Below are positions 8,746-16,898 of a DNA stretch of 64,000 bases, in pieces. A program made the translations under genes and the position numbers. Positions within the stretch are counted from its first letter, which is position 1; the number at the start of each line of letters is the position of its first letter. The notes below the pieces were generated by a model, which made no database searches, had not been told where the DNA came from, and was given only the letters and a program-made list of their open reading frames with translations. The stretch is from NCBI RefSeq assembly GCF_024349785.1, contig NZ_AP018817.1, forward strand, positions 2,015,501-2,079,500, read 5' to 3'. Origin of the DNA: Sphingomonas bisphenolicum. GTDB lineage: Bacteria > Pseudomonadota > Alphaproteobacteria > Sphingomonadales > Sphingomonadaceae.

Positions 8746-10263
8746 CTACCGGATTGCCTGAAGAAGCCCGCCGTCAACGACGAGATTCTGGCCGGAGATG
8801 TAGCTGGCTTTGCGACTGGCGAGAAAGGCGACTGCTTCAGCCACTTCTTCGGGACGGCCCAGCCGCGGCGTTGGAAATCCGCGCGCGATCCTGTCGCGGT
8901 CTTCCGCAGGCAAGCTGGAGAGCTGGTTCATCGGTGTGTCGATCGATCCCGGCGACACCAGATTTGCCCGGACCCCGTACATCCCCCATTCCAGCGAGAT
9001 CTGGGCGACCAACCTGTTGAGCGCGGCTTTGGTGGCGCTGTACATCGGCGCGCGCGCGTTGGCGAGAAAGCTGGCGATGGAGGACGTCGCGACCAGCGCA
9101 CCGCCCGAGGCGCGCAGATGCGGAAAAGCCGCAATGGCCATCCGCCAGGTCGCGCTCAGGTTGATCTCCACGATCTTCGCCCATTGCGCGTCCGGCGCTT
9201 CGAGCGCGGCATCTGTAATGCCGTAGCCCGCGTTGCTGAACAGCACGTCCAGTCCCCCGAAATGGGCGACCGCTTGTTTGACAAGCATAGGACCGATGTC
9301 GGGATCGCCCAGGTCGGCGACGAGGGAATGTGCATAGATGCCCTCCGCGGAGAGGGCGCGTGCCGCTTCGGCAAGGCGAGCCGGATCGATATCGGCCACC
9401 AGCACGTCCAGACCCTCTTGCCCCTGTTCTTTCGCAAGGCGTGCCAGCGCAAGCACGGACGCCTTGCCGATGCAGCCGGCGCCACCGGTCACGATGGCGC
9501 GCAGCCTCTGCCCCAGCGCCGGAGGCGGCGCGGGTTCAGGCGCGGATTGACCGATGGCCGCGAACAACGTGGCCGTGGGACCCGCGTTGACGGAACGGCC
9601 ATCCAGCGCAACTGTCGCGCCATTCATGCCCGCGGCAGCGGGGCTCATCAGAAACGCGATGACATTGGCGATCTCGTCTGCGGGCTCCTGCCCGAAAGCT
9701 GTGGGCGAAAGGGACAGCAGGTTTGCGCGGACGCCCTTGACGGCTGCTTCGGCAGCGAGACTGCGCACGAGATTATATTCCAGCGTCTTGGCGATCCCGA
9801 ACGATCCGCCCCCCGGCAGGCTTTCTCGCGCAGCGCGGGAACTGACGGCCACCAGGCCCCCCTTCAAAGCTTCCAGCCTGGGAATGCACTCTTGCGCGGT
9901 CTTCCATGTCGCGCGCGCATTCCAGTTAAGCCCCGCATCCCAGTCTGCCGATGACATGTCTTTCAGCAGCCCTGGGGCATAATTCTCGAACCACAGAACC
10001 ACACCGTCGAGCGGTTCGGCATCCAGCGCGCTAGCCAAGGCCTCGGCGGTGAGAATTTCGGGCGATATGGTCGCGCTGTCGCAGGGCATTACCCGGCTGA
10101 GCATCGCAGAGGTTTCGGCATCGCTCATCAGGAAACGGATCGCGCAATGCCGGCCAAGACGGCTGGCACTCTCGCGCAACGCCTCGGCGGTCGCTTTGGC
10201 ATCCTCGAAGGCCCACGTACCGATGATGGCGTAGCGGAGGGGGGAGGGGCGATCACTACTCAT
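8746..10263 (-). CDS. Two-domain SDR fusion with degenerate N-terminal domain
   Basis: A 505-aa protein with two SDR domains. The C-terminal half is a complete classical SDR: AIVTGGAGCIGKAS glycine motif (about residues 256-269), NAGYG, the catalytic Ser region TSSIASFL, YSATK and PGSIDTPMN. The N-terminal half has SDR-like order (AIIGTWAFED without the glycine motif; VSSRAARES; SFGIAK with Phe where the catalytic Tyr belongs; a GMNGATVALDGRSV end), so it is probably inactive. ATG at 10263 has GGGAAAG upstream and leaves the operator region free; ATG at 10287 lacks a ribosome site. First gene of the minus-strand operon with the GMC oxidoreductase. Confidence 0.85.
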   Translation of the reverse strand: MSSDRPSPLRYAIIGTWAFEDAKATAEALRESASRLGRHCAIRFLMSDAETSAMLSRVMPCDSATISPEILTAEALASALDAEPLDGVVLWFENYAPGLLKDMSSADWDAGLNWNARATWKTAQECIPRLEALKGGLVAVSSRAARESLPGGGSFGIAKTLEYNLVRSLAAEAAVKGVRANLLSLSPTAFGQEPADEIANVIAFLMSPAAAGMNGATVALDGRSVNAGPTATLFAAIGQSAPEPAPPPALGQRLRAIVTGGAGCIGKASVLALARLAKEQGQEGLDVLVADIDPARLAEAARALSAEGIYAHSLVADLGDPDIGPMLVKQAVAHFGGLDVLFSNAGYGITDAALEAPDAQWAKIVEINLSATWRMAIAAFPHLRASGGALVATSSIASFLANARAPMYSATKAALNRLVAQISLEWGMYGVRANLVSPGSIDTPMNQLSSLPAEDRDRIARGFPTPRLGRPEEVAEAVAFLASRKASYISGQNLVVDGGLLQAIR

Positions 10264-10286
10264 ATTCGCTTTCCCAAGGCCTTTCA

Positions 10287-10321
10287 TTCCGATATTAGAA
10301 AATATGTTCCATCAAACGGAA
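10287..10321. promoter_or_regulatory. Operator pair 1 (SDR fusion / iclR divergent promoter)
   Basis: TTCCATCAAACGGAA at 10307-10321 and the weaker TTCCGATATTAGAAA at 10287-10301, with centres exactly 20 bp apart. The same arrangement recurs in front of four other intergenic regions of this cluster. Because the IclR gene starts at 10408, the site is well placed for autoregulation and for control of the divergent operon. Confidence 0.65.
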
Positions 10322-10407
10322 TATACAGTCTTTGCAGAGGAGGCAAGAGCGCGGCTAGGAAAAAGCTTCTCACTCAGCGGAAAAACCGTCTAACAGACGG
10401 AGCGAAG

Positions 10408-11187
10408 ATGGAGGTATTGGAAATGCGGTCGGAAGGAACAGGTACGATCATTCGGGTCGTTCGGCTCATGCGGTGTCTGGCTGAGGCGCAAGGCGACATT
10501 TCCATTACTGATATCTCCCGCCAGCTCAATCTGGCGCCGAGCACCGTCCACCGCTTGCTCCAGCTGCTGCTGACCGAGGATATTGTCGCAAAGAGCAGCA
10601 CGCGCTCGCTTTACGGACCGGGGATGGAGTTGCTCCGGATTGCTGCGCTGCTTGCGAGCAAGATCCAGATCGGCGATGTGGCGCGCAATGTCATGCAAGG
10701 CGTATCAGAGCAGGCGCAGGAAGCGGTATTGCTGACCCAATTGTTGCCGCACGAACTTAAAGTGATGGTGACGGCGTCGGTCGCCTCGCCCCACCCCCTT
10801 CGTTATGACATCGATATGTTCCAACGTGGTTCGCTGCTTCGCGGCGCTACCGGACGCGCTATTCTAGCTTTCTTGGATGGCACGTTCATCGCCGAGATTT
10901 TTGACCGATTGTTGCAGGATGATAGCGATTCGACATTCGCAAACCGCGAGGACCAGCTCGCCGACCTCGCTGCAATACGGGCGCGAGGCTATGTCATCAC
11001 ACACGGACAGAAAGTGCCCGGCGCGGTGGGCATAGGAGCGCCTGTCTTCGATGGTCACAACAAAGTCGTGGCGGCTTTGTCGATCACCATGCCGGAACAG
11101 CGGTTTGCCGCCGCGCGTGCCGAGGAGCTGGCAAAAATCGTCGTCGATGGCGCGGCGGCTATCAGCAAGTTGCTCGGCCGGCGTTAG
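10408..11187 (+). CDS. IclR-family transcriptional regulator
   Basis: The 259-aa length is standard. The N-terminal winged helix (IIRVVRLMRCLAEAQGDISITDISRQLNLAPSTVHRLLQLLL, about residues 10-51) precedes an IclR effector domain (RGSLLRGATGRAILAFL about 145-161; GAVGIGAPVFDGHNKVVAALSITMPEQRF about 209-237). GGAG at 10399 supports ATG at 10408; the frame upstream runs through the divergent promoter. It is the only complete regulator inside the 4.8-25.5 kb cluster and is the prime candidate to bind the paired TTCC-N7-GGAA sites. Its 3' end overlaps the convergent M29 gene by 4 bp. Confidence 0.92.
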   Translation: MEVLEMRSEGTGTIIRVVRLMRCLAEAQGDISITDISRQLNLAPSTVHRLLQLLLTEDIVAKSSTRSLYGPGMELLRIAALLASKIQIGDVARNVMQGVSEQAQEAVLLTQLLPHELKVMVTASVASPHPLRYDIDMFQRGSLLRGATGRAILAFLDGTFIAEIFDRLLQDDSDSTFANREDQLADLAAIRARGYVITHGQKVPGAVGIGAPVFDGHNKVVAALSITMPEQRFAAARAEELAKIVVDGAAAISKLLGRR

Positions 11188-12215
11188 ACCCGTGCCGGGA
11201 TGTCGTTGCCGACACCCTCCTCATCGATCAGGATTTTGCCGTCGCGCGTCAGCAATTGCCCGTCGACGGAGACCTCCGGCTTGCTGATCACGCCCTCCAG
11301 GCGCAGCCGTGCATGGCAGGTGCCGCCCAGAGCGATCGTGTCGCCAAGTCCGATATGGACCGCGCCATACATCTTCTTGTCCGTCCGCATCTTGCCGGTC
11401 GGCGTTACCTTTGGATTGAGTCCAATGGCGATCTCCGCCGGGCAATTATAGTTGTTGTCGTCGGCGAAACGGGCGAGGATGTCTCGCCATATCTGTGCGC
11501 CGCGCCCGCCTTCGATAGAGATTGCGCGTCCATTCTTCACCTCGATCACGATCGGTTCATCCAGCAGGCCGGTGCTGTGCGCGGTCAGATCGAACACGAT
11601 CCTGCCATTCCCCGTGCCTTCCACCGGGCAGACATGCGCCTCGCCATCGGGAAAGGCGCAGCCGATGCCGCCTCCCGGGCGCATTTCCAGCGGCAGACCC
11701 GAAATTGATCGACCCGGCCTGTCCGTGATGCTGGCTGTGAGATTGGTCCCGTTCGGACATGTCACCGTGATGCTGTCGCCGCGCGTGTAGGTCTCGGCGA
11801 TTTTCAGGCCCAGTCGATTGAGTGCCGGATAATCGGCGCTGCCCGGGCCATCTTCGCCCAGCATGTCGGCGGACAATTCTTCCATCAGGATGAAGCGTTT
11901 GCGCTGATCGATAAACGCATCCGTCAGCTTGGCGTGGGCCATCGCTGTACTCGTGAGATAGATGCTGAGATCCGTCCTGGAATCCAGCGCGGCGTCGCAG
12001 ATGACGCCGGGCGGATTGGTCGAATGTGCCTCACGCGGGGTGATGACCGATACGATCGGTTCCATGCCCAGATCGACTGCCGCTCCCTGAAGCGCCGACC
12101 ACACCCGAGGATCGATGGCTGTGTCGGTTATGATGAGGACGCGCTCGCCTGCCTTCGCGTTGAGTTTGAGCGGCGTCTGAAGGACGCGGCGTAGCGACTG
12201 CTCGTCTATCGACAA
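11184..12215 (-). CDS. M29-type metalloprotein (aminopeptidase T / 2,5-dihydroxypyridine dioxygenase superfamily)
   Basis: A 343-aa protein with the family's metal-ligand region: AEIAIGLNPKV (Glu), then GAVHIGLGDT (His), then TCHARLRLEG (His). Annotation pipelines usually call such proteins leucyl aminopeptidase. The same fold and ligand set belong to NicX-type Fe(II) 2,5-dihydroxypyridine 5,6-dioxygenases. In a catabolic cluster with a Rieske oxygenase and a formamidase-like cyclase, a ring-opening or amidase role is at least as plausible as peptide cleavage. It has its own operator pair at 12282-12316 and overlaps the iclR stop tail to tail. Confidence 0.72.
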   Translation of the reverse strand: MSIDEQSLRRVLQTPLKLNAKAGERVLIITDTAIDPRVWSALQGAAVDLGMEPIVSVITPREAHSTNPPGVICDAALDSRTDLSIYLTSTAMAHAKLTDAFIDQRKRFILMEELSADMLGEDGPGSADYPALNRLGLKIAETYTRGDSITVTCPNGTNLTASITDRPGRSISGLPLEMRPGGGIGCAFPDGEAHVCPVEGTGNGRIVFDLTAHSTGLLDEPIVIEVKNGRAISIEGGRGAQIWRDILARFADDNNYNCPAEIAIGLNPKVTPTGKMRTDKKMYGAVHIGLGDTIALGGTCHARLRLEGVISKPEVSVDGQLLTRDGKILIDEEGVGNDIPARV

Positions 12216-12281
12216 TGGTGTTCCCCTAAAACTGCGTTTGACAGCCTATGTGATGCGTCTTGCCAATCTAAGCGGTGAAAA

Positions 12282-12316
12282 TACCACTTGGTAGAAGGCA
12301 ATTCCGACTACCGGAA
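12282..12316. promoter_or_regulatory. Operator pair 2 (upstream of the M29 gene)
   Basis: TTCCGACTACCGGAA at 12302-12316 (with flanking A and T, ATTCC/GGAAT arms) and the weaker TACCACTTGGTAGAA at 12282-12296; centres are 20 bp apart. It lies 67-101 bp upstream of the M29 start at 12215. Confidence 0.6.
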
Positions 12317-12409
12317 TAAATCATACGATGCGCATGTCAAGCGTCTTCCGGGACCTTGCTGTTTTTTACGATGGCAGAAGGTTAGAGGGCACATTCGCGC
12401 CGCATTGAG

Positions 12410-13711
12410 CTAGAGAAGATAGGCTCGAATCCGTGGGTGCAGATCCGCCTGCGCTAGCGCGGGGAAATCACGGTCGAAAGTCTCCGCATATCTGAGCAGA
12501 CAGTTGGTCGTTTTGGCCCGGAACGCCGTGTTAAACGTCGGATCGGCTGCGCTGCCCGGCATTATGTCCTGGACGATGCTGAGACTTTTCCCGCCGGCCG
12601 ATGTGACGTCGAGTGTCACATAGCCGTCATGCAGGCGCGTCCCGGATGACGTTTCGTTGGCCGAGACGTTGAATCGGCGCGCCAAGTCGAACAGGCGAGG
12701 CTCGCCGAAGCCTTTCGTGAGATGGCCGATGTCGAGTGTGCCGTCGCGCAGCGCAGCAGCGCAGCAATAGGGCGCGGAGAATGCGGCCTGCGTGCCATTG
12801 ACCGGCATGTCCGACAACAGGACGACATGGGACGCCGCCGGAAATGTGAGGATAAAGCGAACATCATCGTTGACGATCGCGTCGCCCATTATCCGCCTTG
12901 CCTCTAGAACGGCCGCGATGCCCCGATGGATCGCGAAACAGCAGGGATAGAATTTCGTCAACTGACGATCCGCCAGCGAAGGCGGCGCTATGGCGGCGAG
13001 GCCTTCTTCGGTCGGCCCATAATTGTTGCAGAAGCTCTCGCTCGTCAGGATCTCAGGGTTTCCCGTCAGGCCCAGAGCCGCCATATCCACCGCCCGCCGT
13101 GCCGCAAGTGCGGCAAATCCCGCATGCATCGCCTTTGCGTCCGAGCCGAAATTTCCCTGAAGGCCCGACATCTGCGACGCGGCGATGGCGACCGCGTTGG
13201 TCAGGTGTCGAGGCGATAACCGACGGTATCGCGCCAGACTTACCGTTGCGGCGATCGTGCCTATCGTAGAGGTGGCATGCCAGCCGCGTCTGTAGTGGTC
13301 AGGACCAAGCCAATCGGCGAGCATTCCCGCGGCGACCGTAGCCGTCAGAATTGCGTCTAGGAGGGCCTCTTCGTCTTGAGGCATGTTTTCCGCCAGAAGG
13401 ACGGGGACGACGATACAGCTCAGATGCGCGGAACTATATATATCCACGTCGTCGAAATCGAGCGCATGCGCCGCCATCGAATTGACGAAGACTGCGTCAT
13501 CGACGCTCCTGCGACCGATGCCATCCCACGATACCGCTAACGGGGAGGCAAGGACCGCATGATGTTCGGAAACCCGTCTCACGCTCGGCATGCAGTAGCC
13601 GGCCGCCGCCACCGCCAAGGTGTCGGCGATCGCTCGGGCTGCAATTTCCCGATCGTTCGCGGCGAAGGCGACGGTTGCGGCAGAGCGCAGTCGATCCATC
13701 ACGAGGTCCAT
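12410..13711 (-). CDS. MmgE/PrpD-family protein
   Basis: A 433-aa protein of the family that includes 2-methylcitrate dehydratase and cis-aconitate decarboxylase. Visible family blocks are AARAIADTLAVAAAG (near residue 25), VNSMAAHALDFDDVD, the GW HATSTIGTIAAT stretch with the conserved His, GLQGNFGSDAKAMHAGFAA and LTKFYPCCFAIHRGIAAVLEA. Likely a dehydratase, isomerase or decarboxylase on a di- or tricarboxylic-type intermediate. Start choice: ATG at 13711 is used; a TTG at 13747 would add 12 residues and cannot be excluded. It follows the cyclase gene by 64 bp and is probably last in the SnoaL, cyclase, PrpD operon. Confidence 0.8.
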   Translation of the reverse strand: MDLVMDRLRSAATVAFAANDREIAARAIADTLAVAAAGYCMPSVRRVSEHHAVLASPLAVSWDGIGRRSVDDAVFVNSMAAHALDFDDVDIYSSAHLSCIVVPVLLAENMPQDEEALLDAILTATVAAGMLADWLGPDHYRRGWHATSTIGTIAATVSLARYRRLSPRHLTNAVAIAASQMSGLQGNFGSDAKAMHAGFAALAARRAVDMAALGLTGNPEILTSESFCNNYGPTEEGLAAIAPPSLADRQLTKFYPCCFAIHRGIAAVLEARRIMGDAIVNDDVRFILTFPAASHVVLLSDMPVNGTQAAFSAPYCCAAALRDGTLDIGHLTKGFGEPRLFDLARRFNVSANETSSGTRLHDGYVTLDVTSAGGKSLSIVQDIMPGSAADPTFNTAFRAKTTNCLLRYAETFDRDFPALAQADLHPRIRAYLL

Positions 13712-13775
13712 GCCTCGCGTCCTTAGCAAACTGCCAAGGCTAGCCAATCGTTAAGTCGCTTAGCCGCACTGGCGT

Positions 13776-14507
13776 TTAATCGATGGCCCGCGCCATCGCG
13801 CGTGCGGGGCCGCCGTCAGCGCCCTGAATAGAGAGCGCGGCGAAGATCGCCTCGATACGTCGGCCCGACAGGGGCGCGAGATTGGTGACATGCTCGGCGA
13901 TCAAAATGCCTCGGCTAAGCAGAATGCGATGCACCGGATACGCGAAGCCTTTCGGCCGCAGCGCGGCGCCCAGATCCGGCGTGCTGAAATCCACACCGAG
14001 CATCTTGACGCCTCGCTCCACCAGCCAACTGGCGGCTTCCGCCGTCAAATAGGGGTGGTCCTCATAGTCATGATCGGCGATGCGCCGCCACCATCCCGTA
14101 TCCAGCAGGACAATGTCGCCCCGCCGGATTTCCGGCCCGGCGGCCGCCAGATCAGCTGCATCGATCGCCTCGTTGGGGCCCTTGTCAAGGCGCAGCACGA
14201 CGCCTGGTCCGTAAAGGCGTTCCAGCGGAATGTCCTCGAAGGCGGGGCCATCCAAAAGGAAATGACGTGGAGCGTCCACATGTGTGCCATGATGGCAGAC
14301 CATGCAGATTTCCGTGGCATTGCCGGGATAATCGGGCTGACTGTAGATACGCTCGATTCTCGGCTTCGGAAAAATCGGCGAGCGCGACAGGTCCTCGGTT
14401 ATGACATGCGACAGATCGGTCCAAGGTCCGTGACCTGTGATGTCGGGACGGGGGGCATCGCTCCATCCTATCCATATGTCGCTAGGCTGATGGTCATGCT
14501 GGCACAT
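13776..14507 (-). CDS. Cyclase-family metal-dependent hydrolase (kynurenine formamidase / isatin hydrolase fold)
   Basis: The 243-aa protein carries the PF04199 motif HGTHVDAPRHF (about residues 73-83), whose His and Asp residues bind the divalent metal, plus DTGWW and a later LGVDFSTPD. Family members hydrolyse cyclic amides or formamides (arylformamidase, isatin hydrolase) or act on polyketides. The neighbouring M29/NicX-like protein and ring oxygenase make hydrolysis of a ring-cleavage product a reasonable guess. A single-mismatch copy of the cluster's operator motif (TTCCGTCAAATGGGG, 14515-14529) lies just upstream of the start. Confidence 0.82.
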   Translation of the reverse strand: MCQHDHQPSDIWIGWSDAPRPDITGHGPWTDLSHVITEDLSRSPIFPKPRIERIYSQPDYPGNATEICMVCHHGTHVDAPRHFLLDGPAFEDIPLERLYGPGVVLRLDKGPNEAIDAADLAAAGPEIRRGDIVLLDTGWWRRIADHDYEDHPYLTAEAASWLVERGVKMLGVDFSTPDLGAALRPKGFAYPVHRILLSRGILIAEHVTNLAPLSGRRIEAIFAALSIQGADGGPARAMARAID

Positions 14508-14595
14508 CGAAACATTCCGTCAAATGGGGTTGTGGTCCGTGTGCGCTGCGTCACCAGATTTACGAGCGCGCGCACGAACGGCTACGTTAGTATGC

Positions 14596-15027
14596 TCAGC
14601 CCGGCCCATCGGGCAGTGCCAGAAACAGCTTGCGCGAAGCGAGTTTCCAACCGTCCGCCGTGCGACGCACCGTATCGAAATAATCACCACATCGCCATAC
14701 GCGCTTGGGCTCGCCATCGGGATCCATAACGGCAAAGGTGGCCATCGCGCAACGCAACCGGACCGTGTCGCCATCGACCGCCAATATCTTCAGATTGGTC
14801 CACAAATGCCGGGCGACGAAGCTGCGGTCGGCCGCACGGCCAGTGAATGTCGCCATCACGTCCTCACGCCCGTTGAGGGCGCCCATGCCTACGTCGAACG
14901 CGATATCGTCCGTGATCAGGCTATCGAACAGGGCCGGATCGCGGTCATCGACGGCGATGCTGACGTCCGTCAGCAAATCCTCGATGGCGATTCGATCCTG
15001 TGGGTTCAATGCGAGGCTGCTGGTCAT
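14596..15027 (-). CDS. SnoaL-like (NTF2-fold) protein
   Basis: A 143-aa protein of the nuclear-transport-factor-2 fold: an N-terminal helix (PQDRIAIEDLLTDVSIAVDDRDPALFDSLITDDIAFDV), HLWTNLKILAVDGDTVRLRC strands and a WRCGDYFDTVRRTADGWKLASRKLFL end. Such proteins serve as isomerases, dehydratases, hydroxylase partners or small ligand binders; the beta subunits of Rieske dioxygenases share the fold, but the true beta subunit is at 20.4 kb. ATG at 15027 is chosen because GGAGAGGA precedes it at ideal distance; an ATG eight codons upstream would bury that site. Confidence 0.75.
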   Translation of the reverse strand: MTSSLALNPQDRIAIEDLLTDVSIAVDDRDPALFDSLITDDIAFDVGMGALNGREDVMATFTGRAADRSFVARHLWTNLKILAVDGDTVRLRCAMATFAVMDPDGEPKRVWRCGDYFDTVRRTADGWKLASRKLFLALPDGPG

Positions 15028-15099
15028 GAACTGTTCCTCTCCTTTGGGCATGCATCAATGCGGCAGTAACAACTTTGATCTGTGAGTGATCCCATTTCA

Positions 15100-15134
15100 T
15101 TCTATACAACGGAAAAATATTCCGTATATAAGAA
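15100..15134. promoter_or_regulatory. Operator pair 3 (SnoaL / SDR divergent promoter)
   Basis: TTCTATACAACGGAA at 15100-15114 and TTCCGTATATAAGAA at 15120-15134, centres 20 bp apart. Each has one strong and one weaker half, in mirror arrangement. It sits midway between the divergent starts at 15027 and 15173. Confidence 0.65.
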
Positions 15135-15172
15135 TTTACTGACGAGGCGTGCAACTACGCAGTGGAGAGGAC

Positions 15173-16030
15173 ATGGCCCGCATCAATTTTCAGGATATGG
15201 TTGGCGTCGTTACCGGCGGCGCCTCCGGCATCGGCGAGGGATTGGCACAAGCCATGCGGGTGCGCGGAATGGATGTCGTCATTGCCGATCTGGATGCCGC
15301 CCGTGGACAATCTGCCGCAGACGCGATCGGTGCGCATTTTCATATGGTCGATGTCGCTGACGCGGGATCGGTTGCGACCCTTGCTGACTTCACGATGCGG
15401 CGTTTCGGTCGCGTGGATATGGTCTGCAACAATGCCGGGGTAGGTCCTGCCTCCAGTATCGCGGACATGACGCTCGACGACTGGCGCTGGATGCTCGACG
15501 TCAATCTGTGGGGCGTGATCCATGGCATACATGCCTTTCTCCCCCTGTTGCGGCAAGCCAAGCGCGGTTTCTTTCTCAACACGGCATCCTTGTCGGGCCT
15601 TGCGGCGCTGCCAGGGCGTGCCGGCTATGCAACAGCGAAGTTTGGCGTCGTCGCCCTGACCGAAGTTCTGGCGGCGGAAATGGCGCTGGAGGGCGCGAAC
15701 ATCACCGCCACCGTACTTTGCCCCGGTCCTACCCGGACGGGAATCGCCTTCGGCTCGCGCCACCGCAAGCTCGACGGACAGGCGACCGGCCTCAGGGATT
15801 TCGATCTTACCGGCGGCGGCGGCGTGCTTGCCGCCCATGAAGTCCGCTTTCTTGAACCACGAGAGGTCGCCGAACTCTGCTTTTCCGCGATGGAGCGGGG
15901 CGATCTCTATGTTCAAACCCATCCGGAACTGGCCAGTCGGGTTGTCGCCCGTCACCGGGAGATTGAAAAGTCGTTCGAAGCTGCCCTTCCGGCACGGTTG
16001 CCGAGGGAAATGTCACTGGGAGAGAATTGA
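15173..16030 (+). CDS. SDR-family oxidoreductase
   Basis: A 285-aa classical SDR: VVTGGASGIGEG (about residues 11-22), IADLDAA (Asp after strand 2, NAD type), CNNAGVGPAS, the catalytic Ser region NTASLSGLA and YATAK (about 159-163). GGAGAGG lies just upstream of ATG 15173. The stop abuts the start of the next SDR (TGA|ATG), so translation is coupled. The sister SDR downstream shares length and local wording (DWRWMLDVNLWGVIHGIH versus DWRWVFDVNFWGVVHGLN), so the two look like a tandem duplication. Confidence 0.88.
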   Translation: MARINFQDMVGVVTGGASGIGEGLAQAMRVRGMDVVIADLDAARGQSAADAIGAHFHMVDVADAGSVATLADFTMRRFGRVDMVCNNAGVGPASSIADMTLDDWRWMLDVNLWGVIHGIHAFLPLLRQAKRGFFLNTASLSGLAALPGRAGYATAKFGVVALTEVLAAEMALEGANITATVLCPGPTRTGIAFGSRHRKLDGQATGLRDFDLTGGGGVLAAHEVRFLEPREVAELCFSAMERGDLYVQTHPELASRVVARHREIEKSFEAALPARLPREMSLGEN

Positions 16031-16888
16031 ATGAAGATCGACAACTTCAACGATCGGGTCGCCGTCATCACCGGCGGTGCAGCGGGCATCGGCAGGGCGC
16101 TGGCGGAATTGTTGCAGGAAGGCGGTGCCACGGTCGTTATCGCGGACCTCCCTGGTGAAACGTTGGATGCGACGGCGCTCGATCTCGGCATCACGGCGAT
16201 CGCCTGCGACGTGAGCGATGCGACGGCGATGGATTCGCTAGCCGCTCAAGTGATGCAGCGCCATGGGAAGGTCGACCTGCTCTTTAACAATGCGGGCGTG
16301 GGATTCCAGCAAAGCCTCTACAAAATGTCGCTCCGCGACTGGCGCTGGGTGTTCGACGTCAATTTCTGGGGTGTCGTGCATGGACTGAACAGCTTTCTTC
16401 CTCACCTCACGACGAACCCGGACGGTGCCTATGTCGTGAATACGGCTTCGTTGCTAAGCCTGTACACAAACTCCGCGCTGGCGGCCTACGCCGCTTCCAA
16501 ATATGCTGTGCTGGCGGTGACGGAGACATTGGCGCGGGAAATGGAATTGACCGACGGAAAGGTGGGCGTCACCGCTTTCTGTCCCGGACCGATCCAGACC
16601 ACTATCTATGGCAGTCTCGACCGGCGTGACCAGCGCTATGGACCGCCGCCGACCAGCGACGCCACGGACGATCCGGTGATGAAGGCTTTAGGCCACATCA
16701 TGGATGCAAAGCGGATGTCCGCCCGCGATGCAGCGCAGATCGCCTTGGATGCGGTTCGCAATGGCAGGTTTTGGGCCATTACACACCCGGAATATACACA
16801 GCAGATCGCCCCGGAGCATGACGCGCTGATGGCGGAAATAGAACGCCAGCGCTCCTCGCAAGCGCTCTCTAAAGCTCCCCTAGCCTGA
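16031..16888 (+). CDS. SDR-family oxidoreductase (paralogue of the preceding gene)
   Basis: A 285-aa classical SDR with VITGGAAGIGRA (about residues 11-22), IADLPGE, FNNAGVGFQQ, the active-site Ser in NTASLLSLY and YAASK (about 157-161). The start codon directly follows the stop of the previous gene. It resembles that gene strongly in the middle region but diverges in the C-terminal substrate loop (YGSLDRRDQRYGPPPTSD), suggesting a duplicated pair with different substrates or stereochemistry. Confidence 0.88.
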   Translation: MKIDNFNDRVAVITGGAAGIGRALAELLQEGGATVVIADLPGETLDATALDLGITAIACDVSDATAMDSLAAQVMQRHGKVDLLFNNAGVGFQQSLYKMSLRDWRWVFDVNFWGVVHGLNSFLPHLTTNPDGAYVVNTASLLSLYTNSALAAYAASKYAVLAVTETLAREMELTDGKVGVTAFCPGPIQTTIYGSLDRRDQRYGPPPTSDATDDPVMKALGHIMDAKRMSARDAAQIALDAVRNGRFWAITHPEYTQQIAPEHDALMAEIERQRSSQALSKAPLA

Positions 16889-16898
16889 AAGAAAGCCG

